Source: Clostridiales bacterium
GTDB lineage: Bacteria; Bacillota; Clostridia; Oscillospirales; Oscillospiraceae
Direction: 5' to 3'
Assembly (NCBI GenBank): GCA_003525905.1
Contig: DQIA01000071.1
Location: forward strand, 1-24,022
Length of the DNA: 24,022 nucleotides
Below are positions 1 through 8,150 of this stretch, piece after piece. Position 1 is the first letter of the stretch; the number at the start of each line of letters is the position of its first letter. Below the pieces are notes generated by a model. That model saw only the letters and a list, made by a program, of their open reading frames with translations, made no database searches and was not told the origin of the DNA. Position numbers and translations under genes: made by a program.

Positions 1-221
1 ACGGTAACTGTTTCAAGTCCTGTTTTTTCAAAAAACGCCTCCTTCGTAAAAGTAGTAATATCCCGGAATCTCGGCACATCCGGCCAGTGCTTTTCCAGAA
101 CGGAATAGGGATAGTCTGCCCACTCGCATTGACAGACGGTGCGGAAACCCGCCGCCTCCGCCGCCAGATCAAGCCCACCGATGCCGGAAAACAGGCTTAC
201 ATGGGTCAGCTGATTTGCTAT
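1..221 (-). CDS. C5-cytosine DNA methyltransferase, N-terminal part (runs off left edge)
   Basis: Reading leftward from 221, the frame opens with residues close to [20 protein letters not shown], which is motif I (the S-adenosylmethionine-binding FSGIGG loop) of C5-cytosine methyltransferases; an ECEW/D-like motif II region follows. About 73 residues are visible and the frame is open to the window edge, so the catalytic PC motif is not seen. The start is odd: no ATG, GTG or TTG lies in frame near the RBS. A strong GGAGGT (236..231) sits 9 bases before an ATA codon at 221; the next in-frame candidate is a CTG at 209, 21 bases from the RBS. The gene follows the cargo gene and its terminator. 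Such enzymes are common in Tn1549-type conjugative elements, probably to shield the element from host restriction (inference). Confidence 0.85.
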   Translation of the reverse strand, partial: MANQLTHVSLFSGIGGLDLAAEAAGFRTVCQCEWADYPYSVLEKHWPDVPRFRDITTFTKEAFFEKTGLETVT

Positions 222-252
222 TTTGTATTCACCTCCTGATTTTGGGCATAGA

Positions 253-282
253 AAAACCTCGCTTCGGTTGAAGCGAGGTTTT
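253..282 (-). terminator. Rho-independent terminator after the cargo gene
   Basis: A perfect 13-bp inverted repeat (253-265 against 270-282) with a 4-base loop starts 3 bases after the stop codon of the preceding minus-strand gene. On the minus strand the hairpin runs into a short T-rich stretch. It lies between that gene and the methyltransferase RBS, so it should limit read-through into the methyltransferase. Confidence 0.85.
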
Positions 283-284
283 CT

Positions 285-1049
285 TCATCGTGAATATAAC
301 TTTGAAATTGGTAATGCAGCACATTCTTCTTTATCGAAATACAAGTACAAGAATTGATGGTACTTTTTCTGATAAATGTCCTCAAACTCAAATTTCAAAA
401 TAGAATGATATTTCTGAGTTACCTTGGAAAAATCAAAAACGAGGTTGAACTCCCCAGCGTTCGCACACAAATTGTACTGCGGAGATATAAGCCAGCCACT
501 TTCATTTTTTACAGGTTCGGCATCGACACCGGTTTCCTCATAGTATGTATAGCCCTTATAATCAATCTTATCGTAAAAATCATCAATGGGCGTTGTAGCT
601 ATTTCATCAAGAGATGCCAGCCCCTTAACACTTTTTAGATCGTAAAGGTACACACATACCTGAAATGCTGTTGATAATCCCTTGTTTGTTACCTTGATAT
701 TAGCACTCTTCCTAAATCCATCTGGCTCCGTTTTTCCTGGTGTTCTAAGAATAATATATCCGTCATTGTAGATTCGGCCATCTGTGTCATTAAATATTCG
801 GAATACTTTATTCTGGGCGTTGTTGTCAAGTGTTGAATATGCGTCAACATCCAAACAAGGAACAACACTTAACTCTTGCTGCTTTTTCAAACACCACACA
901 GATAAAAACAAGCCTCCAACCACACCGACAAACCCCAACCAGTCCCATCCTCCTGTTGGAAATGAGTAATTAAACCACATCGGAAGAAGTACAAACCACA
1001 GATATGTTCCAAAGACAAAAGCAACCATGTATCCTACATATTTCTTCAA
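285..1049 (-). CDS. Unknown membrane-anchored protein, AT-rich cargo of the conjugative element
   Basis: This 254-residue protein is not one I recognise. The N-terminus has two hydrophobic segments (about residues 6-26 and 36-53) separated by a short Trp/Gly-rich loop, followed by a soluble domain of about 200 residues rich in Tyr, Asp and Asn. That suggests an inner-membrane anchor with a cytoplasmic domain. The start is a TTG at 1049, chosen because a perfect AGGAGGT lies 8 bases upstream. Base composition is much more AT-rich than the flanking conjugation genes, and the gene has its own extended -10 promoter and a perfect terminator, so it looks like an independently acquired cassette. A defence or surface-exclusion role is possible from its place in a mobile element, but nothing in the sequence shows it. 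Confidence 0.75.
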   Translation of the reverse strand: MKKYVGYMVAFVFGTYLWFVLLPMWFNYSFPTGGWDWLGFVGVVGGLFLSVWCLKKQQELSVVPCLDVDAYSTLDNNAQNKVFRIFNDTDGRIYNDGYIILRTPGKTEPDGFRKSANIKVTNKGLSTAFQVCVYLYDLKSVKGLASLDEIATTPIDDFYDKIDYKGYTYYEETGVDAEPVKNESGWLISPQYNLCANAGEFNLVFDFSKVTQKYHSILKFEFEDIYQKKYHQFLYLYFDKEECAALPISKLYSR

Positions 1050-1079
1050 TATACATACCTCCTCACTATGAACGCCAAC

Positions 1080-1088
1080 ATTATAGCA
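1080..1088 (-). promoter_or_regulatory. Extended -10 promoter of the cargo gene
   Basis: On the minus strand TGC precedes TATAAT (1085..1080), an extended -10 element. No good -35 hexamer is seen 17 bases upstream, which fits an extended -10 type. It lies about 30 bases before the TTG start at 1049. A second TATAAT-like box occurs about 55 bases further upstream in the same direction. Confidence 0.55.
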
Positions 1089-1208
1089 TACATATTCCCG
1101 ATAAGGTAGAAGAAATATTTATTGTGACTAAGCGTATTATACTGAAATTGCCTTATTTACTGTTTTTTGCGGCTCTTTTTACCATGGCATTGTGTAACTA
1201 GGGTCAGT

Positions 1209-1841
1209 TCAGTCATAGTCGGCCTCGCTGCCGTCCGGGTCATAGGGCGTCAGATGCGCGCGCCGCAGCTTTGCCTCCAGAATGTCATAGCAGGTGACGC
1301 CCTGATCCTCCGCAAAGCCCCACCTGCAGTACATCCTGCGGATCGCCGGGTGGTCGCCGGAGAGGTTCTTTTGCAGCCGCGCAAGCTGCCGCTCCGTTTT
1401 TACATCCAGAACACGATTACGGAGATATCCGTACTGTGCCAGCAGGTCAAAGAGATCGCCCACCAGCATACGGAAGGCGCTGCCGGAAATGATGTAGGCG
1501 GGATCATTGCTGGAAGCTGCACGCTGCTTTTCTCTGATTTTTGCATCATGCTCTTTCAGTACGGCAGTCAGCGGCGTAAGCTCCGCCGCCTTCAGTTCGG
1601 CAAGATCATCCCGGTCCCCGAACGCCAGGTAGCGTCCGGGAATGAGCCAGTCGTCAAACTTTTTCTCCGCGATCTCGCCGTAGTGCTTTGACGTCTCGAC
1701 CAGATTTGCCATGTCCTCCTCGTCCTTCACCTTCCCGGCGAGGAATGCGAGCTGATGCAGCAGACCGTAAAGATGCACCTCGTCACGGATATGCTTTTCG
1801 TAGGTTTTGCTGTCGATCACATATTTCATATCTTGTCCCAT
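1209..1841 (-). CDS. Uncharacterised protein of the conjugation module
   Basis: A 210-residue soluble protein, mostly helical and charged, with no signal peptide or membrane segment. I do not recognise a catalytic motif. It begins 7 bases after the virB4 stop codon, so it belongs to the same transcript and probably to the transfer module. The start at 1841 (MGQDMKYV) has its RBS-like GGAAAGG directly against the ATG, whereas the second Met at 1829 has that purine-rich stretch about 12 bases upstream; the second start may be the true one, giving 206 residues. It has high GC like virB4, in contrast to the AT-rich gene that follows. Its function in transfer cannot be inferred. Confidence 0.8.
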   Translation of the reverse strand: MGQDMKYVIDSKTYEKHIRDEVHLYGLLHQLAFLAGKVKDEEDMANLVETSKHYGEIAEKKFDDWLIPGRYLAFGDRDDLAELKAAELTPLTAVLKEHDAKIREKQRAASSNDPAYIISGSAFRMLVGDLFDLLAQYGYLRNRVLDVKTERQLARLQKNLSGDHPAIRRMYCRWGFAEDQGVTCYDILEAKLRRAHLTPYDPDGSEADYD

Positions 1842-1848
1842 CCTTTCC

Positions 1849-4266
1849 TTATCTGCTTTCCCCGTCGTGGGCGACCTCGCTGGGCTTGGTCGTGAGAAGT
1901 TTATACAGCTCTGTATCCTTCGGGAACTCGTCCCGGAACGGAAGGATCACATTCTGGAAGAACAGAAGACCGCTGCCGGGGTCCGCGTTGGTCACATAGG
2001 CAAGCTGCTCGGCGGAAATGTTCAGCCGCTCCGTCATCAGCTTGCGGTCGCCAGCAGACAAGTTCAGCAGGTAGATGAAATCGCTGTTTTCCAGAATGTT
2101 TTCGATCTCCGGCGAGGAAAGCAGGTCTTTGGGGTTCTGTGTCGCCCCGGTCGGGACGCCGCCCCACTTTCTAAAACGCTTCCAAATCTCGGCGCTGTAC
2201 GCTGCCGTCTGTTCCTCCTTCAAGAGCAGGTGAAATTCGTCCACGAAATACCAGGTGGCCCGTCCAATGGAGCGGTTCACCGTGACGGTGTTCCACACCG
2301 CGTCCTGGACAATGAGCATCCCCGGCTTTTTCAGATTCTTGCCGAGGCCCTTGATATCGAAGCAGACAAGGCGGTTGCGGATATCCACGGTGGTACGGTG
2401 GTTGAAGAAGTTGAGCGAGCCGTTTACATACAGGTCGAGCGCCTGAGCCACGCGCTCCGCCTCCGGGATGCCCTGCGCCATGAGCGCGTCCAGCAGATCG
2501 CCCAGCACGGGCATATTCTCCGGCCGCGGGTCCGCGAAGTACGGCTGGTAGATCATCTGCACGGCCCGGTCAATGACGGTTTTCTCGATAGCCTCCAGCC
2601 CCGTCTTGCTGCCCATGATAAGCTCGCAGAAAGACAGCACGAAATCACTTTTCAGCGCCAGCGGGTTTTCTTCCTCGCTGTAATTGAGGTTGATATCCAG
2701 GGGATTCACATAGTCGCGGCTGTTGGGGGAAAGCCGGATCACCTGACCGCCCAGCCGGTTCACCAGCGGGGAATATTCATCCTCCGGGTCGCAGATGATG
2801 ACGTTATCCTTCGTGGTCAGCATGACATAGGTAATCTCCCGCTTGCAGCTCATGGACTTGCCGCTGCCCGGTGTGCCGAACACAAGGCCGTTGGGACAAC
2901 GGGACTGCTTGCGGTCCAGCAGGATCATGTTGTTGGAGAGAGCGTTGAGGCCGTAATACATGGCATTGCCGCCCATAAAAAGTTCCTGGGTGACGAAGGG
3001 GATAAATACCGCCAGCGCCGATGTGGTGAGGCTCCGTTCGATCTTGATACGGTTGAGGCCCAGCGGCAGCGAGGACATAAGCCCGTCCTCCTGCTGGAAG
3101 TCCAGCCGGGTCAGGATGCAGTTGTGCGTCTGGGCGACGCTGGCCGACTGCGAAACGGCAATCTCCAGCTTTTGTTTCGTGGGCGCCAGATGCAGCATGA
3201 GGAAGGTCATATTGAACATTCTCTCGTTGCGGCTCTGCAAATCCTGCAAGAGATTTTTCGCCGCGCCGCCGTAGGTGGAGAGGTCGGAGGGGAGAATATC
3301 CAGATCGTAGCCGCTGCGGGCGGCCTTCTTCTGCTCTTGGATCTTCATGGCGTCCAGATCGGTGATCTTGCGCTTGACCATCTTGATGGCCTCGTTCTGG
3401 TTGATGCCGCGGACGTGCATGGTGACGAGAAGGTTTCCCTCCACATCCATGAAATCCGTGAGGATACGGTCCTGAATCTCCGGGGCCAATATCTGCAAAA
3501 AGGACACCGCACCGTACATTTCGCCGATGCGGAAACGCCGCGTCTCGCCAAACTCGAAGGAAGAAGGCGCGATAAAGTCCTTGACGGACAGGCCGCTTGC
3601 CGGGAGCCAGTTCCATTCAAAGGCGAATTGTCCACCCTCCGGATGGAGAAGGCCATGCAGCAGCGCCAGCCGCTCTTTGCCGTCCAGCACCCTTGCGCCC
3701 GCGCCCATGACCTTGAAGCGGTTCAGGGTGTCTGCCTCGATCCGGGAAAACCTTGCCCGCGCCGCCGGAAGATTTTCCGCCTCGATGGTCAGCGTGACAT
3801 ATTTGCGCTTTACAAAGCCGTTGTTGCCGCGCTCATACTGTATTTGCAGGATGCCGGACGCCTCCACGCGCATATCATCCAGCGCGTCGCCCTGGGCGTC
3901 CATGCCGAACAGGTTTCCGTTCTTGTCCTCATGGCGGCTGCTCAGGGTCATTTGCACGCCGATGGAGGGATCATAGCCGTTATAGAAATCGCAGAGGCGT
4001 TCAAAGATATCCCGCTGGTCGTCCGGCCCCGCCAGACGGTAGTTGACGTCCTCATAGGCTATGGTCTTGGAGAAAAGCCGGTCGTCCAGCCTGCACAGGC
4101 CGTCCGGGTACAGGTTCCGAAACGGGATGCTGTCCTGCACGGTATGGGGCTTGCCGTCGCCCTTCGCCTGCCGGATGATGGCTTCAATCTGTTTTCGCTC
4201 CGCCCGCGTGAGCTTACGCTTTGCGGCGGGCTGCGAGTTTTCCGGTTTTGCCGTTCTTTTCAGCAA
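1849..4266 (-). CDS. virB4: VirB4/TraE-family type IV secretion ATPase
   Basis: An 805-residue ATPase of the VirB4/TrbE/TraC type that powers assembly of the conjugative type IV secretion channel at the membrane. A Walker A motif GTPGSGKS lies near residues 464-471 and a Walker B with DEF (WYFVDEFHLLL) near 672-682; the N-terminal half is the usual VirB4 domain without clear membrane segments. Length matches the versions in Tn1549-like elements. The start is a TTG at 4266 with GGAGGT 8 bases upstream. The first 53 bases overlap the 3' end of the PrgI gene in another frame, which implies translational coupling. Assignment to the family is firm; it is one of the main markers that this region is conjugative. 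Confidence 0.95.
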   Translation of the reverse strand: MLKRTAKPENSQPAAKRKLTRAERKQIEAIIRQAKGDGKPHTVQDSIPFRNLYPDGLCRLDDRLFSKTIAYEDVNYRLAGPDDQRDIFERLCDFYNGYDPSIGVQMTLSSRHEDKNGNLFGMDAQGDALDDMRVEASGILQIQYERGNNGFVKRKYVTLTIEAENLPAARARFSRIEADTLNRFKVMGAGARVLDGKERLALLHGLLHPEGGQFAFEWNWLPASGLSVKDFIAPSSFEFGETRRFRIGEMYGAVSFLQILAPEIQDRILTDFMDVEGNLLVTMHVRGINQNEAIKMVKRKITDLDAMKIQEQKKAARSGYDLDILPSDLSTYGGAAKNLLQDLQSRNERMFNMTFLMLHLAPTKQKLEIAVSQSASVAQTHNCILTRLDFQQEDGLMSSLPLGLNRIKIERSLTTSALAVFIPFVTQELFMGGNAMYYGLNALSNNMILLDRKQSRCPNGLVFGTPGSGKSMSCKREITYVMLTTKDNVIICDPEDEYSPLVNRLGGQVIRLSPNSRDYVNPLDINLNYSEEENPLALKSDFVLSFCELIMGSKTGLEAIEKTVIDRAVQMIYQPYFADPRPENMPVLGDLLDALMAQGIPEAERVAQALDLYVNGSLNFFNHRTTVDIRNRLVCFDIKGLGKNLKKPGMLIVQDAVWNTVTVNRSIGRATWYFVDEFHLLLKEEQTAAYSAEIWKRFRKWGGVPTGATQNPKDLLSSPEIENILENSDFIYLLNLSAGDRKLMTERLNISAEQLAYVTNADPGSGLLFFQNVILPFRDEFPKDTELYKLLTTKPSEVAHDGESR

Positions 4267-4618
4267 TCGCCCGTACCTCCTTTTCCAGTTTTGCCTGCCG
4301 CACCAGGGCGGAATAGGCGTTGTTGGTCTGATAGATGCGCCGCTTCGGACGGATGAACTTGCATTGGATCAGGTGCCCCAGGATCACTTCCAGCGTTTGT
4401 CCATTTTTCTCATAGAGGGCAAACAGGAAGAACGGGAGCATGACAAGGATCATGCACAGCGCCGCCGAGGTCGTACCCATGCTGCCCTTGCTCAAAAAGA
4501 AAAGCGGCACTCCCACAAGCGCCGCCGATCCGAAACACACAAGCTGCCGCTTCGTCAGGCCGAACAGCATCTTGCTTTTGATTTTTGTCAGGTCCTTCGG
4601 GACCGTTACGTATGCCAA
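4214..4618 (-). CDS. PrgI-family conjugation membrane protein
   Basis: The protein begins AYVTVPKDLTKIKSK after its initiator and has a central pair of hydrophobic segments (roughly residues 28-45 and 51-70), then a basic C-terminus ending in AARRKA. This is the size (134 residues) and layout of the PrgI family that sits just before virB4 in Gram-positive conjugative elements; it may act like VirB3 in anchoring VirB4 (inference from position). A longer open frame extends to 4714, but the RBS AGGAGGT at 4632..4626 lies 7 bases before a TTG at 4618, which I take as the start. Its last 53 bases overlap virB4. Confidence 0.85.
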   Translation of the reverse strand: MAYVTVPKDLTKIKSKMLFGLTKRQLVCFGSAALVGVPLFFLSKGSMGTTSAALCMILVMLPFFLFALYEKNGQTLEVILGHLIQCKFIRPKRRIYQTNNAYSALVRQAKLEKEVRAIAEKNGKTGKLAARRKA

Positions 4619-4632
4619 AATTGATACCTCCT

Positions 4633-5496
4633 TTAATGCGCTCCGAACAGGCTTTTTGCAAGGCTGCCGGTTTTGAACAGCGTGTAGCACAGCAGCACCG
4701 TGTAGCCCATGCACTCCCAGATCGCCACGGTAATATCATCCCCCACGGCGATATTCTGTACCAGCACCGCATAGATGCCGACGCAGACCATAATAAGAAA
4801 TGCCTGAAAGCCCAGCGCCAGCAGGGACTTCAAGTAGTTCTGCCCCGTATGACCCCATTCCCGGTTGACCATCGTGGCAAACGGGATTGGCCCCACGGAT
4901 ACGGTCAAATACACCTCGATCATTCTTCCGTAGATCACAAGGAAAATGGCAATGGTGAGGATATGCGAACAGAGGCCCACAAAGACGCTCTGAAACCACA
5001 GGCCCAGCAAAGAACCGATGCTCCAGTCCGCCAGCGTTGTTTCCAGATCACCCACGACGCCGGAAATGTCGATCCCAGCATCGGAGATGATGACGCCTGC
5101 GCTCTGATCGACCACGCTCTGCGCCACGTCGAACACCGCCATAACGATATTCCAGGTGTTCGTGACGATCAGCACCGCGCAGAAGGTCTTGAAAATCCAC
5201 TTCCAGAAAAGCCAGGTGTCAAAATCATGGAGATTATTTTTCTCGACGATCAACTGGATCAGCTCATAGCACATGACGAAGGTGAGGATGATGCCTGCAA
5301 TGGGGACAATGACCGTTTCGGACAGGCTGCGGATCATGTTGAAGATACCGCCGTTCCAGCCGGAGGGCGTCATGCCGACCTCGCCTGCGATCTCGGCCAC
5401 CTTCGTATTCACGGTATCAAAGGTCCCGGAAAGGTTTGAGATGATGCCGTCGATCAGCACCTCCTTGAACCATTCCTGGATCGTGTCGATTATCAC
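4633..5496 (-). CDS. VirB6/TrbL-like polytopic conjugation channel protein
   Basis: A 287-residue protein with about five or six hydrophobic segments (near residues 58-82, 93-125, 163-210, 222-245 and 255-280). That fits the TrbL/VirB6-like family found between Maff2 and PrgI in Tn1549-type elements, where it should form part of the inner-membrane transfer channel. The start is GTG at 5496 with AGGAGGT 10 bases upstream. The stop lies 14 bases before the PrgI start, with the PrgI RBS inside the gap. The family call rests on topology and gene order more than on a single motif. Confidence 0.82.
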   Translation of the reverse strand: MIIDTIQEWFKEVLIDGIISNLSGTFDTVNTKVAEIAGEVGMTPSGWNGGIFNMIRSLSETVIVPIAGIILTFVMCYELIQLIVEKNNLHDFDTWLFWKWIFKTFCAVLIVTNTWNIVMAVFDVAQSVVDQSAGVIISDAGIDISGVVGDLETTLADWSIGSLLGLWFQSVFVGLCSHILTIAIFLVIYGRMIEVYLTVSVGPIPFATMVNREWGHTGQNYLKSLLALGFQAFLIMVCVGIYAVLVQNIAVGDDITVAIWECMGYTVLLCYTLFKTGSLAKSLFGAH

Positions 5497-5569
5497 GGGT
5501 GGTCACACCTCCTTTCGGGGGCTCCCGCCGTGAAACGGGAGCCTCCGGGTGGGATGGTCCTGCCGCCGC

Positions 5570-5785
5570 TCAGCCAAGCAGGCCGGACAGCAGGGGGACA
5601 AGGGTCACGCCGATCAGGGCGACGCCGCCGCCCGCGACGAGCTGTTTGACGCCCTGGCTTTTGGCCGCAGGGTTATCCTGGCCGTAACCTTCCAGAAGGT
5701 TGATGCCGCCCCACACGCACAGGCCGCCGCCCAGGGCGATCACGAGAGTCTGCAATACGTCAATAGCACTGTTGAAGAAATCCAT
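5570..5785 (-). CDS. Maff2-family small membrane protein (possible pilin-like VirB2 equivalent)
   Basis: 71 residues with two hydrophobic segments (about 10-32 and 48-69) around a short polar loop with GYGQDNPAAKSQG. This is the Maff2 family, a constant small gene directly after the coupling protein in these elements. Size and double-spanning topology resemble VirB2/TrbC pilins, but that equivalence is inference. ATG start at 5785; the RBS AAAGGA lies inside the end of the coupling-protein gene, whose stop is only 3 bases upstream, so the two are translationally linked. Confidence 0.88.
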   Translation of the reverse strand: MDFFNSAIDVLQTLVIALGGGLCVWGGINLLEGYGQDNPAAKSQGVKQLVAGGGVALIGVTLVPLLSGLLG

Positions 5786-5788
5786 AAA

Positions 5789-7657
5789 TCATTTTTCCTT
5801 TCGTTTTGTAGAATTGTTGTTGTCGGGTTCCAGATCAGATGCGTTCAATTCGTACATATCGAAAGGCTCGTCCGGCTTCACAATGGCCGGTTTGCGCTTC
5901 ATGTACCGTTCTACGTCAAAGACGTTCTTCTTGTCGGCGTCGGACAGGTATTTGTAGCGGGGGTGCTTTGTCAGGTCGTACTTGTCGCTGAAAAACGGGC
6001 GCACCCCTCGAAGCTGCAAGATACACTTGCCGCCGTCCATGACCGCGATCTCATCCTGGGTCATCAACTCCTTTCCCAATTTCTGATAACTGAGGCCGTG
6101 AGAGGTCTGCGCGCCGCGGTTTTCGGACTGGCTCAGGCTGTCGATGGTCTCCTTGCCCAGCAGCTCCGAGATCTCTTTCAGCGTCCCTTTCTCCTTGCCT
6201 CCCAAAAACAAGGTGACGTCGCAGTTGCCAACAATGGTATCCGCGGCGTCCTTGTAGATGGTCTTTAACTGGCTTTGCGACTGCAAAATAATAGAAGCCG
6301 ATATCTCACGGCTTCGGATGGTTGCGATCAGCTTGTCGAAGTTTGGTATCTGGCCGATGTTGGCAAATTCGTCCAGAAGGCACCGCACATGGACAGGCAG
6401 CCGCCCGTTATAAAAATCGTCCGCCTTGTCGCAGAGCAGGTTGAAAAGCTGGCTTTGCAGCATGGCGATGACGAAATTGAAGGTGGTATCGGTATCACTC
6501 ATAATGAGGAACAGCGCCGTTTTCCGGTCGCCCATCGTGTCAAGCTCCAATTCGTCCTCCGTCATAATGTCCCGCAGCTCCTTGATATCGAAGGGGGCGA
6601 GGCGGGCACCGCAGCTCACCAAAATGCTCTTGAGCGTTTTGCCCGCCGCCATTTTGAATTTGACATATTGCTTGACAGCGAAGTGCTCCGGCTGCTTTTT
6701 CGCCAGATCGTCAAAGAGGATATCCACGGGACTTTTGTATGTCTCGTCGTCCTCCCTGGCTTCACAGGCGTTCAGCAGGTCCAGAAGCGTGATGAAGTTC
6801 CGTTCCTCCGGCTCCGCCTCGTACCAGATGTAGCCGATCAGGGCGCAGTATAAAAGCCGCTCGGCTTTGACCCAAAAATCTTCGGAGGATTTTTCACCGT
6901 CGCCCTTCGTGTTGGCGATGATGACATTGACCAGCTTGAGGATATCCTTCTCGGAGCGCACATAGGCCAGCGGGTTATATTTCATGCTTTTGGAAAAGTT
7001 GATGGTGTTCAGGACCTTGATGCGGTATGGCTCATAGACGACCTTGCCGCGCTTATCCCGCACCGGCTTTCCGTTCTCGTCCCGCTTCGGCCCGCCGTGC
7101 GCCAGGAGCTTTCCCGTCTCCCGAAGGAGCTGCCCTTTGGGATCGGTGACCACATAGGAGCTGTGCATTTGGAGCAGGGACGGCTTGACAAAAAACCTTG
7201 TCTTGCCGCTGCCGGAGCCGCCGATGACCAGGATATTTTTATTTCTCGCCGTTTTTGGATCCTTCGGGCGGCTGGTCATGGTGAGGCTTTCCGTCCGGGT
7301 CAGAGGGATGTTCCAATCGGGAACGGGGTCTATGTAGGGCGCGATATCCTCCGCCGTGCCCCAGCGGGCAGAGCCGTATTCAATACCCTTGCGGTATTTC
7401 TTCGCGTTCTTGCCCTTGACATACACCGTCAGCCGGACGAGGACTGCGCCGAGGATGCCGACGCAGATATCCAGCGCGTGAAAGCTGGGTGCGGAGCTGG
7501 CGAAGGCCGTCTGAAAGCCCTGCCCGATATGCAGCAGCTTTTCCGAGGCATCAAGCCCCGGCGCCAGCCGCACCGCCTGGCAGAGCTTATCAAAGAGATA
7601 CACAAAGAACAGATACGGCAGGTTTGGCAGAAGATATTTTTTGAGCTTATCCTTCAT
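5789..7657 (-). CDS. VirD4/TraG-type conjugative coupling protein
   Basis: A 622-residue ATPase that brings the relaxase-DNA complex to the secretion channel. Hydrophobic segments near residues 10-25 and 62-80 anchor it in the membrane. The Walker A motif GGSGSGKT lies near residue 145 and the Walker B CLLDEFANIG near 425, with the SREISASIILQSQSQL stretch typical of TraG/VirD4 in between. The C-terminus ends in a charged tail. The ATG at 7657 overlaps the TGA of the upstream PcfB-like gene by 4 bases (ATGA), so the two are coupled; PcfB and PcfC form such a pair in pCF10. Confidence 0.95.
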   Translation of the reverse strand: MKDKLKKYLLPNLPYLFFVYLFDKLCQAVRLAPGLDASEKLLHIGQGFQTAFASSAPSFHALDICVGILGAVLVRLTVYVKGKNAKKYRKGIEYGSARWGTAEDIAPYIDPVPDWNIPLTRTESLTMTSRPKDPKTARNKNILVIGGSGSGKTRFFVKPSLLQMHSSYVVTDPKGQLLRETGKLLAHGGPKRDENGKPVRDKRGKVVYEPYRIKVLNTINFSKSMKYNPLAYVRSEKDILKLVNVIIANTKGDGEKSSEDFWVKAERLLYCALIGYIWYEAEPEERNFITLLDLLNACEAREDDETYKSPVDILFDDLAKKQPEHFAVKQYVKFKMAAGKTLKSILVSCGARLAPFDIKELRDIMTEDELELDTMGDRKTALFLIMSDTDTTFNFVIAMLQSQLFNLLCDKADDFYNGRLPVHVRCLLDEFANIGQIPNFDKLIATIRSREISASIILQSQSQLKTIYKDAADTIVGNCDVTLFLGGKEKGTLKEISELLGKETIDSLSQSENRGAQTSHGLSYQKLGKELMTQDEIAVMDGGKCILQLRGVRPFFSDKYDLTKHPRYKYLSDADKKNVFDVERYMKRKPAIVKPDEPFDMYELNASDLEPDNNNSTKRKEK

Positions 7658-8145
7658 CGCTCCACACTCCGTTCTCTGGTCTTGACCTTTTCGCCGCGCT
7701 CCTGCTCCTTGTGCTGCGTTTTGGACTGCTCCTGTGCCTTTTCCAGCTTGTGCCGGATAGAAGGTGCTTTCTCACGGCTCAGATTTTTAGCGGAGAACTC
7801 CCGGAAGGCCGCTGTAATCACATCGGCGTCCCGACCCTTGAAGAACACCAGGTAACGGGTATGCTCGCCGGAAGTGTCCTTCTTCAAAGCAAAATCCAGG
7901 CCGTACTTCTTCGCTGTGGAAGAAAAGGCCCGGATATTCTGATCTGTGATCTCGATGTTGGAAACGCCGGTGTTGTGCTTCATAAGCTGCCGGAGCGTCT
8001 GCTTGCCGTGCCGGAGCTGCGGATTTTTCTTGTGCTTCTCCATGTCTGCCAGCACCTTCTTTATAGCCTGCTGCAAGAGCTGGGCGGTCATTTTGCTGGC
8101 CTCCACACATAGCGCAAGGGTTTTCTGCGTGATTTCTTCCTGCAA
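7654..8145 (-). CDS. PcfB-like (DUF3801) relaxosome/coupling accessory protein
   Basis: The protein (163 residues) has a helical N-terminus (EEITQKTLALCVEASKMTAQ) and a central beta-rich part including TRYLVFFKGRDADVITAAF, then a basic, Gln/Lys/Arg-rich tail. This is the DUF3801/PcfB family that accompanies the coupling protein in Gram-positive conjugative elements and is thought to help recruit the transfer intermediate. A GTG at 8154 is in frame, but it lies inside the GGAGGTG Shine-Dalgarno itself; the TTG at 8145, 7 bases after GGAGGT, is the better start. The repA stop codon overlaps this RBS. Confidence 0.85.
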   Translation of the reverse strand: MQEEITQKTLALCVEASKMTAQLLQQAIKKVLADMEKHKKNPQLRHGKQTLRQLMKHNTGVSNIEITDQNIRAFSSTAKKYGLDFALKKDTSGEHTRYLVFFKGRDADVITAAFREFSAKNLSREKAPSIRHKLEKAQEQSKTQHKEQERGEKVKTRERSVER

Positions 8146-8150
8146 GGCGT

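Noticed and set aside
1807..4356. Long plus-strand open frame of 849 codons opposite virB4
   Set aside because: It is the antisense shadow of virB4: no RBS, no recognisable domain, and the minus-strand protein has clear Walker motifs.
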